The notes under the pieces are model-generated. The model had not been told where the DNA came from, ran no database searches, and saw only the letters and a program-made list of their open reading frames with translations. The position numbers and the translations under genes are program-made. From Hsuehochloa calcarea (Eukaryota; Streptophyta; Magnoliopsida; Poales; Poaceae): a DNA stretch of 64,000 nt. This document shows positions 21,935 to 32,384 of this stretch, piece after piece; the stretch's first letter is position 1, and each line of letters opens with the position of its first letter. The DNA lies in NCBI GenBank assembly GCA_036346395.1, contig CM070594.1, positions 19,625,385-19,689,384 of the forward strand, in the 5' to 3' direction.

Positions 21935-24900
21935 TGTAACTGCCCAAATTTATTTTTCTAGTTGAAAATAAAATTTAATTATTTTCTGGAATTTTCTCAT
22001 ATTTTAAAAGCTTTCCCCTAATTATTTTCAGGATAAAATAAATTATGTGCAAAAATTAATAACCAATTATAAGTTAGAAATATTTTATTTAAGTCCAATT
22101 TGACACAGGGAATTTTTGTGAATTTTTTCATGTTTGTTGGACTTTATTTGCTATTTTCTAAAGCCTATTTAAATTATCTGAATTATTTAAATCAATAAAG
22201 CACTCAAAAATCTGGAACAGTGGTCGGGCCGAATTCCTTCCCCGGTGCATGACCTTTTTCTTCAGTGTTGACCCCACCTCGACTAGCCTTTCTTCTCTCT
22301 GTCTCATCCGTCCGACCCAACCTGTCATCCCTGTCATCATCATACGTCTTCCTTCGGCCGAAATAGAGCGCCGTCGATCCGGTCGTTTGAACAACTTTGA
22401 TTCACCTGTTTCCACTCGAGATTGTGACCAGTAATTGTCCTGATCATCATTCACTCCTGGCCGCACTCAATCGATAATTTCTTCTTCTTAACTCGCTTTA
22501 CTCGTCGTTGTTGCATCTGCCATTATCGCCCGCACACAACCCCGACGATCCGGCTACTCCTTGCCCTATAAAAGGGGGTACTGCCTTCGTAATTCTCCCC
22601 TCACACCAGTCCCCGCACCCATGACCACGCTGCTCGTTTCTTTTTGCCGGAATCAAAGCCGAAGCTTTCCCACCGCCAGCGCTAGCTCTGGCGATTTCAC
22701 CGTCATCCGTTGGTCTCTGGTATCGTTCCCACTATGAGTTTCTCCGCGTCGTGTTCTACCTCAGGCATACTTCTTCTTCGCTAGAGGATCATCGGAGCAC
22801 CGTCATCGCTTTCACCCCGTACCTCGCCGCCGCCTTTTTCATTGCCGCCAACCACTCCGTTGTGCGCAGCTGTCGTAAGGTACCCTATAAGGTTCAGTGT
22901 CTTATCCTCTTCATTTTGCGCACCTTCGCGTAGCTCGTCGTGGCGTGTAGCGCCAACAAGCTTGTAGCCGAGTGCCACCGCTTTCGCCCTGTGTAGTCGA
23001 AACCTTTTGCCAGTGTAGTCGTAGCCCCTTTCGACTAGATAGTCGTAGCTTCTGTCGAATAGATAATCGCAGCTTCCTTCGACAAGATAGTCAGAGTTTT
23101 CATCGACTAGATAGTCGTAGCTTCCTTTGACTAGATAGTCGTAGTTTCTGTCGACTAGATAGTCATAGCTTCCTTCAACTAGATGGTCATAGTTTTCGTC
23201 GACTAGGAAGTCGTAGTTCCTTTCGACTATGTAGTCGTAGTTCTTTCGACTAGGTAGTCATAGTTCCTTTTCGACTAGATAGTTGTAGTGTTTCTACGAC
23301 CAGCGTTGTCGAAATCTCTTTTGACTAGTGCAGTCGAAACCTTTCTTTCGATCAGTGTTGTCGAAATCTATTTCGACTAATGTAGTCGAAACCTTTATTT
23401 CGAACAGTGATGTCGAAATCTCTTTTGACCAGTGCAGTCGAAACCATTCTTTCGACCAATGTTGTCGAAATCTTTTTCGACTAGTGTAGTCGAAACCTCT
23501 CTTTCGACCAGTGCTGTCGAAATCTCTTCCGACCAGTGTAGTCGAAGCCTTTATTTCGCCAGTGCTGTTGAAATCTCTTTCGACCAGTGTAGTATAAATC
23601 TCTTTTGACCAATACAGTCGAAACCTTTCTTTCTACCAGTGTTGTCGAAATCTCTTTCGACCAGTGCAGTCGAAACCTTTCTTTCGACCAGTGTTGTCGA
23701 AATCTCTTTCGACTAGTGCAGTCAAAATCTCTATCGATCAGTGCAGTCGAAACCTTTCCTTCGACCAGTGTTGTCGAAATATCTTTCAACTAGTGTAGTC
23801 AAAATCTCCTCTGACCGGTGTTCGTTCTCCTTCATACAAACTCCAAATATATTGATTCTTATGCCTAAATTCCTATAAATTAATTACCAACCTTCCAGGG
23901 CTAAAATTACTTAATTTAGAGTTTATTTATATTTTTATTTGAACTTATTTGTATTTGTTTGTTTTTGTTGTATTTTCGCGTATAGATTACAACGACTCTG
24001 AGGAAGTTGAATTAGAAGAAGAAGAGTCTTTCGAGTAAGGCAAGTTTTAAGGTAGTATTGCATGCATATTTCTATACATATATTTTAAATTCTTGTTTTA
24101 AATTCCTAGTTAATCTATTTCCTTTGTATGGCCAATGTTGTTATTTGAACAGTATATCCCTTATCACTATAGCTAAAATAAAATTTAAAAATGATATGCT
24201 TAGACAATGCTTAGACCAAAATCTTGAATTGGGGAGTTTTAGCCAAAATCATTCAAAATTGATTCAAATTGAGTCTATGGTATTGTATTACCATAGAAGT
24301 TTTAAAAAATGATTTTACTTGCAAAATAAATCAAAATGGTTTAGACTTGGGGAAAATGGATGATTGGTTTGGTGCAAGTCAATGCACAGGATCGATCCAT
24401 TTTTATGAACGAGTCAAGGGTTGTGAAATGTTGTCAGGTTGGTTAAGGACCGGTCTTCAAGCCACATCTTGCTAAAACTCCACCATACTACTACATGTCC
24501 TGTATGGGCAGGACTAGGCCAAATAATTTATAATACATTATTTTTGTTTATGCCATGTTGATGTGTGAGTGTCAGTTAGACAGTAGTCCCACTTGGCACA
24601 AGAGGGAGCTTCTGGCGGGTGGTTAACCCAAAGGAGGAGAAATCTTAGCGGGCATAATAACCTTAGAGTAGAGCCTTGTAAAGGTCTTGACGCATCCTCT
24701 AGACTGCTTACCCAAGGTAGTGAGCAGTGGTATTGACGGATGCCAAACAAACTAGAGAAGTCGTGTTGTGTGGGTAAAGTTGTACAACCTCTACTGAGTG
24801 TAAAACTATTCAAATAGCCGCGTCCACAGTCATGGACATGCTGAGCAAAGCCACTCCAAGTTAGAATTTGGTTTTATTTTTAAAATGATTTGGCAAATAA

Positions 24901-25485
24901 TTTTAGGATGGTTAATCCTTGTGGTAAAATTGGGTGGTTAACCATGTGATAGGAGGGTATCCTTCACCACTCTTAACTGGAGGTTATCTACTATTCAATT
25001 CCAATTTAAAAATCTGATTTTAGTTATTGATTAAAAGAATTTCCTTAAACTTAGTAATGGTATTTAAACATGAAAAATGTAGATTTGTGCAAAATAACCA
25101 TATACACTTTTCCTTCCACATTATCCAACATGCATTATTCTCTGTTGGTTGGGTGTAACTTGCGAGCACGGAAGTTGTGCTCACTCTTGCTGAATAAAAG
25201 TTATTCATATGAAGTTTATTATCAAGACGATAAGGATCAGGACGACTAGGCTACGCCCCCAGACTTATTATCTATGGCGAATCGTGTGGCCTACCTATTT
25301 ACTTTGCATCCGCTGTTCTTTAATGTTTGGTCTTGTGCCTGATTTTGTAATAAACTTTGATTATCAATGAATAAATATGTGATATGATTTTGCTATCACT
25401 TTTGTTTGACTGTGTACACTAGATATTCCTGGACTAGCGTATGAAACACAGAGAATTAGGGATTCTTCATTCTCGGGTTCGATAC
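21935..25485 (+). mobile_element. Ty3/gypsy LTR (probably solo), 5' tip split by another gypsy insertion
   Basis: Begins TGTAACTGCCC and follows the same plan as the LTR at 49808: an AT-rich start, a C-rich core with Arg/Pro/Ser-coding shadows, a minisatellite, phrases such as GTAGTGAGCAGTGG..GACGGATGCCAAAC (24710-24750) and CTAGAGAAGTCGTG, and an end resembling ACACAGAG..CTCGGGTTCGA (25447-25483). The first bases TGTA are duplicated as part of the 5-bp target of the gypsy inserted at 18732. GGTGG occurs at 18721-18725 and at 25486-25490, a possible target duplication, but the expected terminal CA is not clear. No coding region is present. Confidence 0.7.
22975..23820 (+). repeat. Minisatellite of GTCGA/TCGAC-containing units inside the LTR
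   Basis: Two related arrays: about 22985-23290 of units like TTCGACTAGATAGTCGTAG (roughly 24-26 bp), then about 23290-23820 of units like GTCGAAATCTCTTTCGACCA and GTGCAGTCGAAACCTTTC (roughly 52-bp higher-order period). Nearly every unit contains a TCGA core, often as inverted pairs (GTCGAA..TTCGAC). Confidence 0.85.
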
Positions 25486-25490
25486 GGTGG

Positions 25491-25860
25491 TTCAAGGAAC
25501 AAGGCGGCGGCTCAATGGCTCCCAAGACGGCGATGAGGTTGCAGTGGCACCTTCGACAGAGGAGTAGAGGTGAAGTTACAATAGTGGAATTTCCTCTCTG
25601 CTTCGGCTTGTTCTACGAAGGGATTAGAGAGGTCGCAATTCGCTAGCTTGACGTGGCATGCAGGTGGATGCGTGTGCTTCCGGCATGGCCTTGCGGACAT
25701 GCGTTAGTGGCGGTTGGCACAAATGTCAGCGATGCTGCTATAACGACGTGGACGGAAGATGGAGACGGCTTTCGCGCGGGGCCTTCAGTGACTAGACAAG
25801 GTGTGCAGCGGAATTTTTTAAAAGAAAATTACAAAAATAAATAGTCGGTCCAAAAAATAA
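25491..25860. other. Unassigned sequence left of the MULE region
   Basis: GC-richer DNA that would join to 18720 if the gypsy insertions were removed. No protein recognised. Confidence 0.4.
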
Positions 25861-26249
25861 CAAAAATAGTCTCCTGTCGCTGGTTGAACTGGAAATAGGC
25901 TCCTGTCGCCAGTTCAACAAGCGATAGGTACCATGTCCCCCACCTGTCATCGATCCAACTTCCTGTGCTAGTTCAACTGGTGACAGGCACTTGTCGCCAT
26001 TTGACCTGGCGACATGGACTCTTTCCCTATAAAAGCTTCGTGAAACCTTGAAATTTGGCACATGACTCATTTGTATTTAGAAAAAAGAGGAGGGAAGGGA
26101 GAGAAGGAGAGAAGCTAGCGAAGCGCTGCCCGTCCGGTTGCCCACTGGTGATGTAATTTTTTGAATCGAATGAATTACATAGTTTTCAATGTACGGTTGC
26201 GTAGTGTAGTATGTTGTACATAATTCTTTTCGGTAGGTAGTCTTGTTTT

Positions 26250-28690
26250 AGATACGTGGTTAATCGTGGAAATGTTCTTTATGGTGCAGTGCATCAATTA
26301 TGTCGGACGTCACCAATTTCAAAATTTACTACAGTCCGGAGACTATTTTGGAGGGTCCCAAGGGGATTGATCTGCATTATTTCTAATCAGCGACCGTGCC
26401 CTTGCCAAGAGCAGAGGAGCGTACATGAGGCATTGTGATGCGGTAGTTGTTTCACATATTCCAAGTGGACCGTGATGTGTATAATCTGAGATTGAGTTAC
26501 CTTGCCCTCCGAGCAACACAATCCACATATTGGGAATTAGTGCAGCTGAAGGGAACAAAGTCATGGCAGTCATATCTATACGTGGTGAGGGAGGGAGGGT
26601 GGGATTTGATCCTTCTGGCCTAGGAATATGCCAAGCCCACTCCTACATCCGCGGCTAAACAAGAAGGGGGTGGTGATGCCAAAGAAGAAGTCGGTGACTC
26701 CAGCCACAGCGCGACGCACACAGTGCCCTAAGCTCCCAGAGTTGTTGATGCTATCGATGAAGACCCTGTAGAAGTAGCTCCTGTTATCAGGTAGGCCGGT
26801 GGGCTAGCTAATGAGGGTGAGGACCTGGAAGCCATAGTGCAAATGATGGATCAAGAATCCCGGGAGTAAAAATGCATTGTCAGAAGATGAAGGATCCGAC
26901 GACGTGGATGATGTGGACCAGCTGGAGGTTCCATCTGAGTGGAACACATACCAGTTCGACAACCTCATCGTTGACGAAGGCTCCCGTGTGCCGTGGAAGT
27001 ATGACCAGAGCGAGGTTAGACAAGGAGCTGTGTACAAATGCAATGAGGCCTTATAGGAGGTGGTCAAATTATGGGCCTTGTTAGTACAGTGCACATTCAC
27101 AGTCATTAAGTCTAACCCAAGATGCTATGACGTGAAGTGCGAAATAGAGGGATGCCCTTTGTGAGTGCACGCATTTCAACCTAAGTGGGATACCTGGTGA
27201 AAGTGCTCTATAGTGGTCCCGCACACATGCGTCGTCGCTGAGTCAGTGTAGTCCCACAGGAACCTATCATCAGGCTTCATCGCTAACCTCATGTATGGTG
27301 AGATAATAGATAATCTTGATTTTGAGGCACGATCCATCATTCATACAATTGAGGCAAGGTTCCAGTACACAATCAGCTATGCCAAGGCTTGGAGGGCAAA
27401 ACAGTAGGCAGTGGAATCAAGGTTCGGCACGTTCGAGGATTCCTACGACAACCTCCCCGGGCTACCTCGAGTCATACAAGATAGGAATCCAGGCAGTCAT
27501 GGCGGCATGCCTGTTTGCTTAGTGCAATAACCTAGCTACAACAAGGAGATAATGAACCATTTGCATTGGTGGAACTGCAGAGTAGGTGGTGCATGAGGCA
27601 CTTAGGGGCAAACTTCTACAAGCAGTTCCGCAGCAAGGACCTGATGAACTTACTCAAGAGGCTGTGCAACCAGAACCAGCAGCGGAAGTTTAAAGCACTC
27701 TGGAATATTCTAGATGAGACGGACCCAGACGCATAGAAGGGAGGTAGCGAAAAGGGCCACCCCAAGAGCTGACCAGGCCCTCGAAGCATTGCCACGGCTA
27801 CCCACAGATGGTCCCAGTCTAATAAGGAGGACAGGGGCGCAGGTGAAATACTTCTCCGACTGGATTGAGCACAGGTCTAAGGAGAAGTGGTCGCTGCTGC
27901 ATGATAGGGGTGGTGCTCGATATGGTGTCATAACAACCAATTTAGCCCAGGTTTACAACTGGGTCATGCGCGGTGCAAGGTGTCTCCCTTTGGTTGGTAT
28001 TATGGAGGCAATTCTCTGCGGTACGACAAACCACTTCGTTGACAGAAGCAACAACGCGTCGCTCGCCATGACAAATGACAGAGTACTCTACTCCGCTATG
28101 ATCACCAAGTACATGGAGGAGAAGAGCAAGAAGGGTGAGATGCATCACACATTCAAGATGGGCACAAGGGAGCTTCGCTTCGAGGTAATGTGCAGAGGTA
28201 AAGGACACCGCGGGATGAACTGCGAGAGAATTACCCACGAGTGCACGCTACACTGTGCTAGTTGCATATGTACTTGCAACAAGCCCCTTATTCTGTATAG
28301 GCCTTGCTCCCATGTCATGGCCGCATGTTCCATGGTGGCGCAGCATCTTGGGCAATACCTCTCTGATTACTTCAACAAGGAGGCAGTGATGCAAACATAG
28401 AGTACGGAGATGTATCGTTATGCCATGGTTTTTCAGTGGTGATCCGACCTGGGAGTAACTAATATGGGCCGCAGACATTGAAAGGCCGAAGGGAAAGGTC
28501 GCCTAGTGATAGGTACGACGCATGAGGACATGGATGAAGTAGAAGCCGGACATCGTACGAAGAAGTGCACCATTTGCAGGGAGTGTAGGCACACCTTCAA
28601 GAAATTCCTGACGAGAAATCCTTAGGACGAAGGAGACACTGGCACTCCGGACGTCGCCACGCGGACCTCATCCGACAGCCACACTCGAGG
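26250..28690 (+). pseudogene. MULE transposase (mudrA/MURA-like), catalytic core missing
   Basis: Recognisable blocks in order: an acidic N-terminal zone (about 26880-27000, LSEDEGSDDVDDVDQ); the MuDR N-terminal domain (about 27030-27180, with CYDVKCEIEGCPL); then HRNLSSGFIANLMYGEI (about 27257-27305) and the block ending YAKAWRAKQ..FGTFEDSYDNLPGL (about 27370-27465). The sequence then goes almost directly to QSRWCMRHLGANFYKQF (about 27580) and QNQQRKFKALWNILDE. The DDE catalytic domain of roughly 130-150 residues that should lie between (the VDGTF..DR..H region) is absent. The SWIM zinc-finger region is open at 27714-28400 (FEVMCRGKGHRGMN, CSCI/CTCNKP, CSHVMAACS), followed by a C-terminal Cys-rich piece (KKCTICRECGHTFKKF, about 28560-28610). 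Several stops interrupt it; it cannot encode an active transposase. Confidence 0.88.
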
Positions 28691-28699
28691 CAGTCCACA

Positions 28700-29220
28700 T
28701 GGGGGACGTTGAGGCCACTACCACTAGAAAGCACAAATATTTGTAATATGTGATTGCCAATGCTATGAAATATCACTTTTATTTGTAAAAAACAAAGTGT
28801 TATGATGTTTTGCTCAATGTTATGTAATATCAGTGTGATATGTTGTAGTTTTGAGTAATGGCAAATTCGCATGATTTTATCTTCCTTACCAACTTGTGGG
28901 AGGAGTTGGGGTTGTGCTTGTCCCTCTGTCTTCTATTTACATTTACATGATCTTGACTTTTTGTTACTAGAAAATTTACTGCATGGACCGAAGGTAAAGT
29001 GTGAGGAAAGGAACCAAAAATATATTAGAGTCCACAGACAGAAGAATGTTATATGTGGTCACATGGTATGATGGTTCAGCTAATTGCTTTAGTCATCCAC
29101 GCTACTACTACAGTACACTAGGACACAAGCATCCGAACCATGTAATTATGCATGCCTTTAGGAGATAGTAAAAAAACATGGTGGGTAGGACGGGGGACTA
29201 CTACAGAATGGCCCAACCTA
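28700..29220. other. Spacer inside the MULE region
   Basis: AT-rich sequence after the transposase remnant; no gene recognised. Confidence 0.4.
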
Positions 29221-30021
29221 CTATGTGGACTGGGGCCATTTAGCCTTCCTTGCGAGCTCGGCGTTGTACTCCTCGCCGGCCTCCCTCGCCTTAGCCACCA
29301 TTTCCTTCTTTTTCTCGCTCTCCCTCTTGCAAGCCTCGCGCTCCCTACAGCTACACGCCTCGAGATGAGCTTTCATCTCCCGACGAATACGCTCGTTTTG
29401 CTCATTGTTGCGCTGCTCCTCCTCTCAAATCTCGTGGGCCCTTTTGGCATCCCACTCCTCGTAGTCCATACGCCACTAGTTGCTTAGGTGGATCTCTTGG
29501 TCGATCTACTTGCGGTAGCCACATAGTGGATCCGAGAACTATGGATAGACGGGAAAGGTTGTTAGTGTGTACTTTGAAAGAGTAATAGTAGGAGAACATA
29601 CTGTAACTAGTCCTTACAGGCTACCGATAACTGCTTGTATCCCAACGGCGGTCGGGATAGTCCTAGGAGTAGTTCGCGCAACCCCAGTAATGCATACCTA
29701 GGCTGAATCACTACTTGGACTTGAAGAACTTGCATGGATCTCTACACAAACAGAGAGGCGGCGTCTCCCCCTCGGGCGGGTTTTGCGGCGAAGGCTCGGT
29801 TGGAATGTTCTGGATGGGTTTGCTGCTACGGGGGGCGACATCATTGCGGGGAGGTGCCCTCCTGGCACGTACCCTTTGTTCGTCCAGGGCCACAACACGC
29901 CTTGCAAGTTCGCAGATCTCTTCCCATTGCTTCTTCATCTTAGCGAGATTGTATTGAAGTGTTGTTGCAGGATAATCCGTCGTGCAATGGGTAGTACTTA
30001 TAGGCCGAGGTGGCCCTGCGT
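29221..30021 (-). pseudogene. MULE-associated GRF-type zinc-finger ORF, decayed
   Basis: The minus-strand reading gives a helical, basic/acidic N-terminal part (KKQWEEICELARRVVALDEQ, about 29945-29890), the Cys-rich block PPLCLCRDPCKFFKSK (about 29760-29715), a second finger half MHYWGCANYS (about 29692-29662), then a long charged tail WRMDYEEWDAKRAHEI..EEEQRNNEQNERIRRE and KAREAGEEYNAELARK ending at the TAG at 29221. The finger spacing (C-x-C-x3-C .. WGCANY) resembles a GRF zinc finger. At least four in-frame stops interrupt it (in S*DYP, RK*IDQ, SN*WRM, HEI*EEE). The 5' part is cut by the solo LTR at 30022. Coding function is inferred only from resemblance to ORFs seen with grass MULEs. Confidence 0.65.
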
Positions 30022-30132
30022 TGAGAGACCATGTGAGAGGTGTTCTCAAGAGAGTGATGAGTATTTGACACTTTTGTTGACTAGTTTGTGATGTGGTTCA
30101 CTGCTGTTGTGCTGCTGCTTTTTTGATTCTGT

Positions 30133-30430
30133 ACTGTGCGGCACTTCCGCCCTGGAAGATCGGAAGTACCGATCATCAGAACTTCCGCACTAGGAAAGTG
30201 GAACTTCCGATTAACCTGAGCAGTGAGTTGTGATTTGGCACTGTGCGGAACTTCCGCCCTGGGAATGTGGAAGTACCAATCATCAGAACTTCCGCACTGG
30301 GAAAGCGGAACTTCCGATTGACCTGAGCAGCGTGGTGTGATTCGGTAGTGTGCGGAGCTTCCGCCCTAGGTTTGCGGAAGTACCGATCTGCAGAACTTCC
30401 GCCATGGAGAAATCGGAATTTCTGGTTATG
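30133..30430 (+). repeat. GGAACTTCCG-rich tandem repeat inside the solo LTR
   Basis: Three to four diverged units of about 95-105 bp, each containing palindromic phrases such as GCGGAACTTCCGCCCTGG and CGGAACTTCCGATTGACC. A second cluster of the same motif occurs at about 31555-31630 near the LTR end. Confidence 0.8.
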
Positions 30431-30809
30431 CGTAGAACTGTGCGGTGAGTGCATAGATTTTGATTTTGAGTTTATGAATGATTTTGAGACTAATGCAAAT
30501 GTTGTTTCTAGTATCTAGAGCAATGCTATGTGATGTGTTTCTTGTTTGTGCTGTTTGCAGGACGTCGAGACGGAGTCGTGGCGAGACACGTGGAGACCGG
30601 ACTAGACGCAGGTGGCGTTGAGGTCAGAATGGTCAAGGTGTGTCCAAGACGGCGTGCACTCGAGGTGGTTGCGAGTCGTGGACAACAAGGAATGCGGGAC
30701 CTTCCAGAAGGTGCACGAGGGGCGAAAGGGTAATTTCGCAAGGCGACACAAGTGGAAGCGGGATCCGTTAGGGTTTAGCCGGCGTAACGGGTTGGAGACC
30801 CGTTAGCCA

Positions 30810-30824
30810 AGGGCTATAAATAGA
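30810..30824 (+). promoter_or_regulatory. Candidate LTR promoter TATA box
   Basis: GGCTATAAATAGAGG, a strong TATA consensus at a plausible place for the U3/R junction of the solo LTR; transcription would run to the right. Confidence 0.6.
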
Positions 30825-31845
30825 GGTGAAGTCCTGGTTGTTTGGTGACTTTTGGAGAAAGAGGATTAGGGTTAGCCTTTTCTAAAGAGCTTTTGAGAGG
30901 TTGTTTTGCTTTGTGGCTTTTGGTTGTTGAGATGGAGAGGGAGAGGATGAATTGAGTTCATTGTAATCATTCCTCTGTGTGTGTCTCTGTAATCAATTGA
31001 TGCAAGGAATGAAAAATCTCTTGTTTACATTCTTGTTCTTTTCTTTCGTTAAGGCTTGATTTTTGATATTTTGGTTTTTGGTCTGATTCTGGTTGGGAAG
31101 TGCCAAAATGGGTTGCTCTCTGTTGGGATGATACCACAAGATCTTTTGATCAACTTTTCCCAATAGCAAATCAACTGTAATCTCAGTTCTTGTTTTTGGC
31201 CCCCTCTGTTCGTCCTTCCCGTGCTTAGGTTTTGTATGAAAAACTTGTTCTCTTTCTTGAGATGGCATGAAACTTAGCATGTTGAATCTATAGGCTATTA
31301 AGTAGCTACCCTCAAAGTTTCATCACTCAAGAATCCAAGAATCATGCAAATTTCAGTTTTTGGTCTTTCTTGTCAAATATTCAAGAAATCCGATTTCACT
31401 TGGATTAATGGATCTTTGTCTGCGATTCCTTCTCAATGAGGTCAAGATGTTGTTTAGGATGATGTCCTGTGAGACTTGACCCGAGAAGAGCAGCAATCTT
31501 TGAGTATTTCAGATTTTTGGAAATTTCCAGTACGTGCTGTTCTTCTGTTTGGGAAAATCGGAACTTCCGCTGTTTATACGCCGGAACTTCCGCGTGCGGA
31601 ACTTCCGCACTGGAAGACCGGAACTTTCGATTTCCAACAAAACAGCCCAGATCTCTTTTCTCTTTCTGTTTTTGATTCATTTCTTTTCTCTTGATTATCT
31701 GAGGGTTTTGATTATCAAGTTGAATACTAAAGAGGGGAAGATCTTAATTTTTAAAAGGCACCATTCGCCGCCCCTCTGTTGCCATTTCGATCTTTCATGC
31801 GTACGTGGCTAAATTGTAATTCAGTTGATAGAAATTTGCGTCCGT

Positions 31846-32260
31846 GAGGTAGCACTGTGCAAAGCTGACTCGTTGGGTCACATCTCTGCGCAAAATTGAC
31901 TCGTTGGGTCACGTCGCTATGCAAATCTGTCTTATTGGGGTACGTCTCTACGCAAAGCTGACTCGTTGGGTCACGTCACTACTTACTCGTTGGATCATGT
32001 CTCTACACAAAGCTGACTCGTCGGGTCACGTCGCTGCACAAAGCTAACTCGTTGGGTCACATCTCTACGCAAAGCTGACTCGTTGGGTCATGTCGCTACG
32101 CAAAGCTGACTTGCTGGGTCACGTCTCTGCATAAAGCTGACTCATTAGGTCACGTCTCTACGCAAAGCTGACACGTTGGGTCACGTCTCTGCGCAAAGTT
32201 GACTCATTGGGTCATGTCGCTGTGCAAAGCTATCTTGTTGTGTCATGTCGCAAGGTGTAG
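31846..32260 (+). repeat. 31-bp minisatellite, about 13 units
   Basis: Units of the form GACTCGTTGGGTCACGTC followed by TCTACGCAAAGCT, about 31 bp, with a T(C/G)(T/G)CT alternation and modest divergence. It ends at the GGTGTAGAGAGAGG sequence near 32260. It contains no open frame of note. Confidence 0.85.
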
Positions 32261-32384
32261 AGAGAGGGTGGTGTGGGGTGTGCACGCCTAAAAGAGATAA
32301 TGAAACACTATACTACCATTACTATAGCTGTACGAAAAATTAATATTTACATGACATAACTAAACTGACATCTACTAGCGGCCC

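Larger units (their letters stand above)
30022..31797 (+). mobile_element. Solo LTR with perfect 5-bp target duplication
   Basis: Begins TGAGAGACC and ends GATCTTTCA, an imperfect terminal inverted repeat (TGAGAGACC against TGAAAGATC). The target duplication TGCGT is at 30017-30021 and 31798-31802. Length 1776 bp. Inside are a promoter-like GGCTATAAATAGAGG near 30812 and an end region (AAAAGGCACCATTCGCC) that resembles grass copia LTR ends. No PBS, coding region or second LTR is present. The insertion splits the DNA upstream of the GRF ORF. Confidence 0.87.

Noticed and set aside
24538..24813. 91-codon minus-strand frame resembling a retroelement protein
   Set aside because: It lies in the conserved 3' part of a gypsy LTR; similar antisense frames appear in the other LTR copies as chance readings.
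31846..32260. CRISPR-like regular repeat with about 31-bp period
   Set aside because: Units are contiguous with no unique spacers, and the context is a plant nuclear genome; it is a minisatellite.
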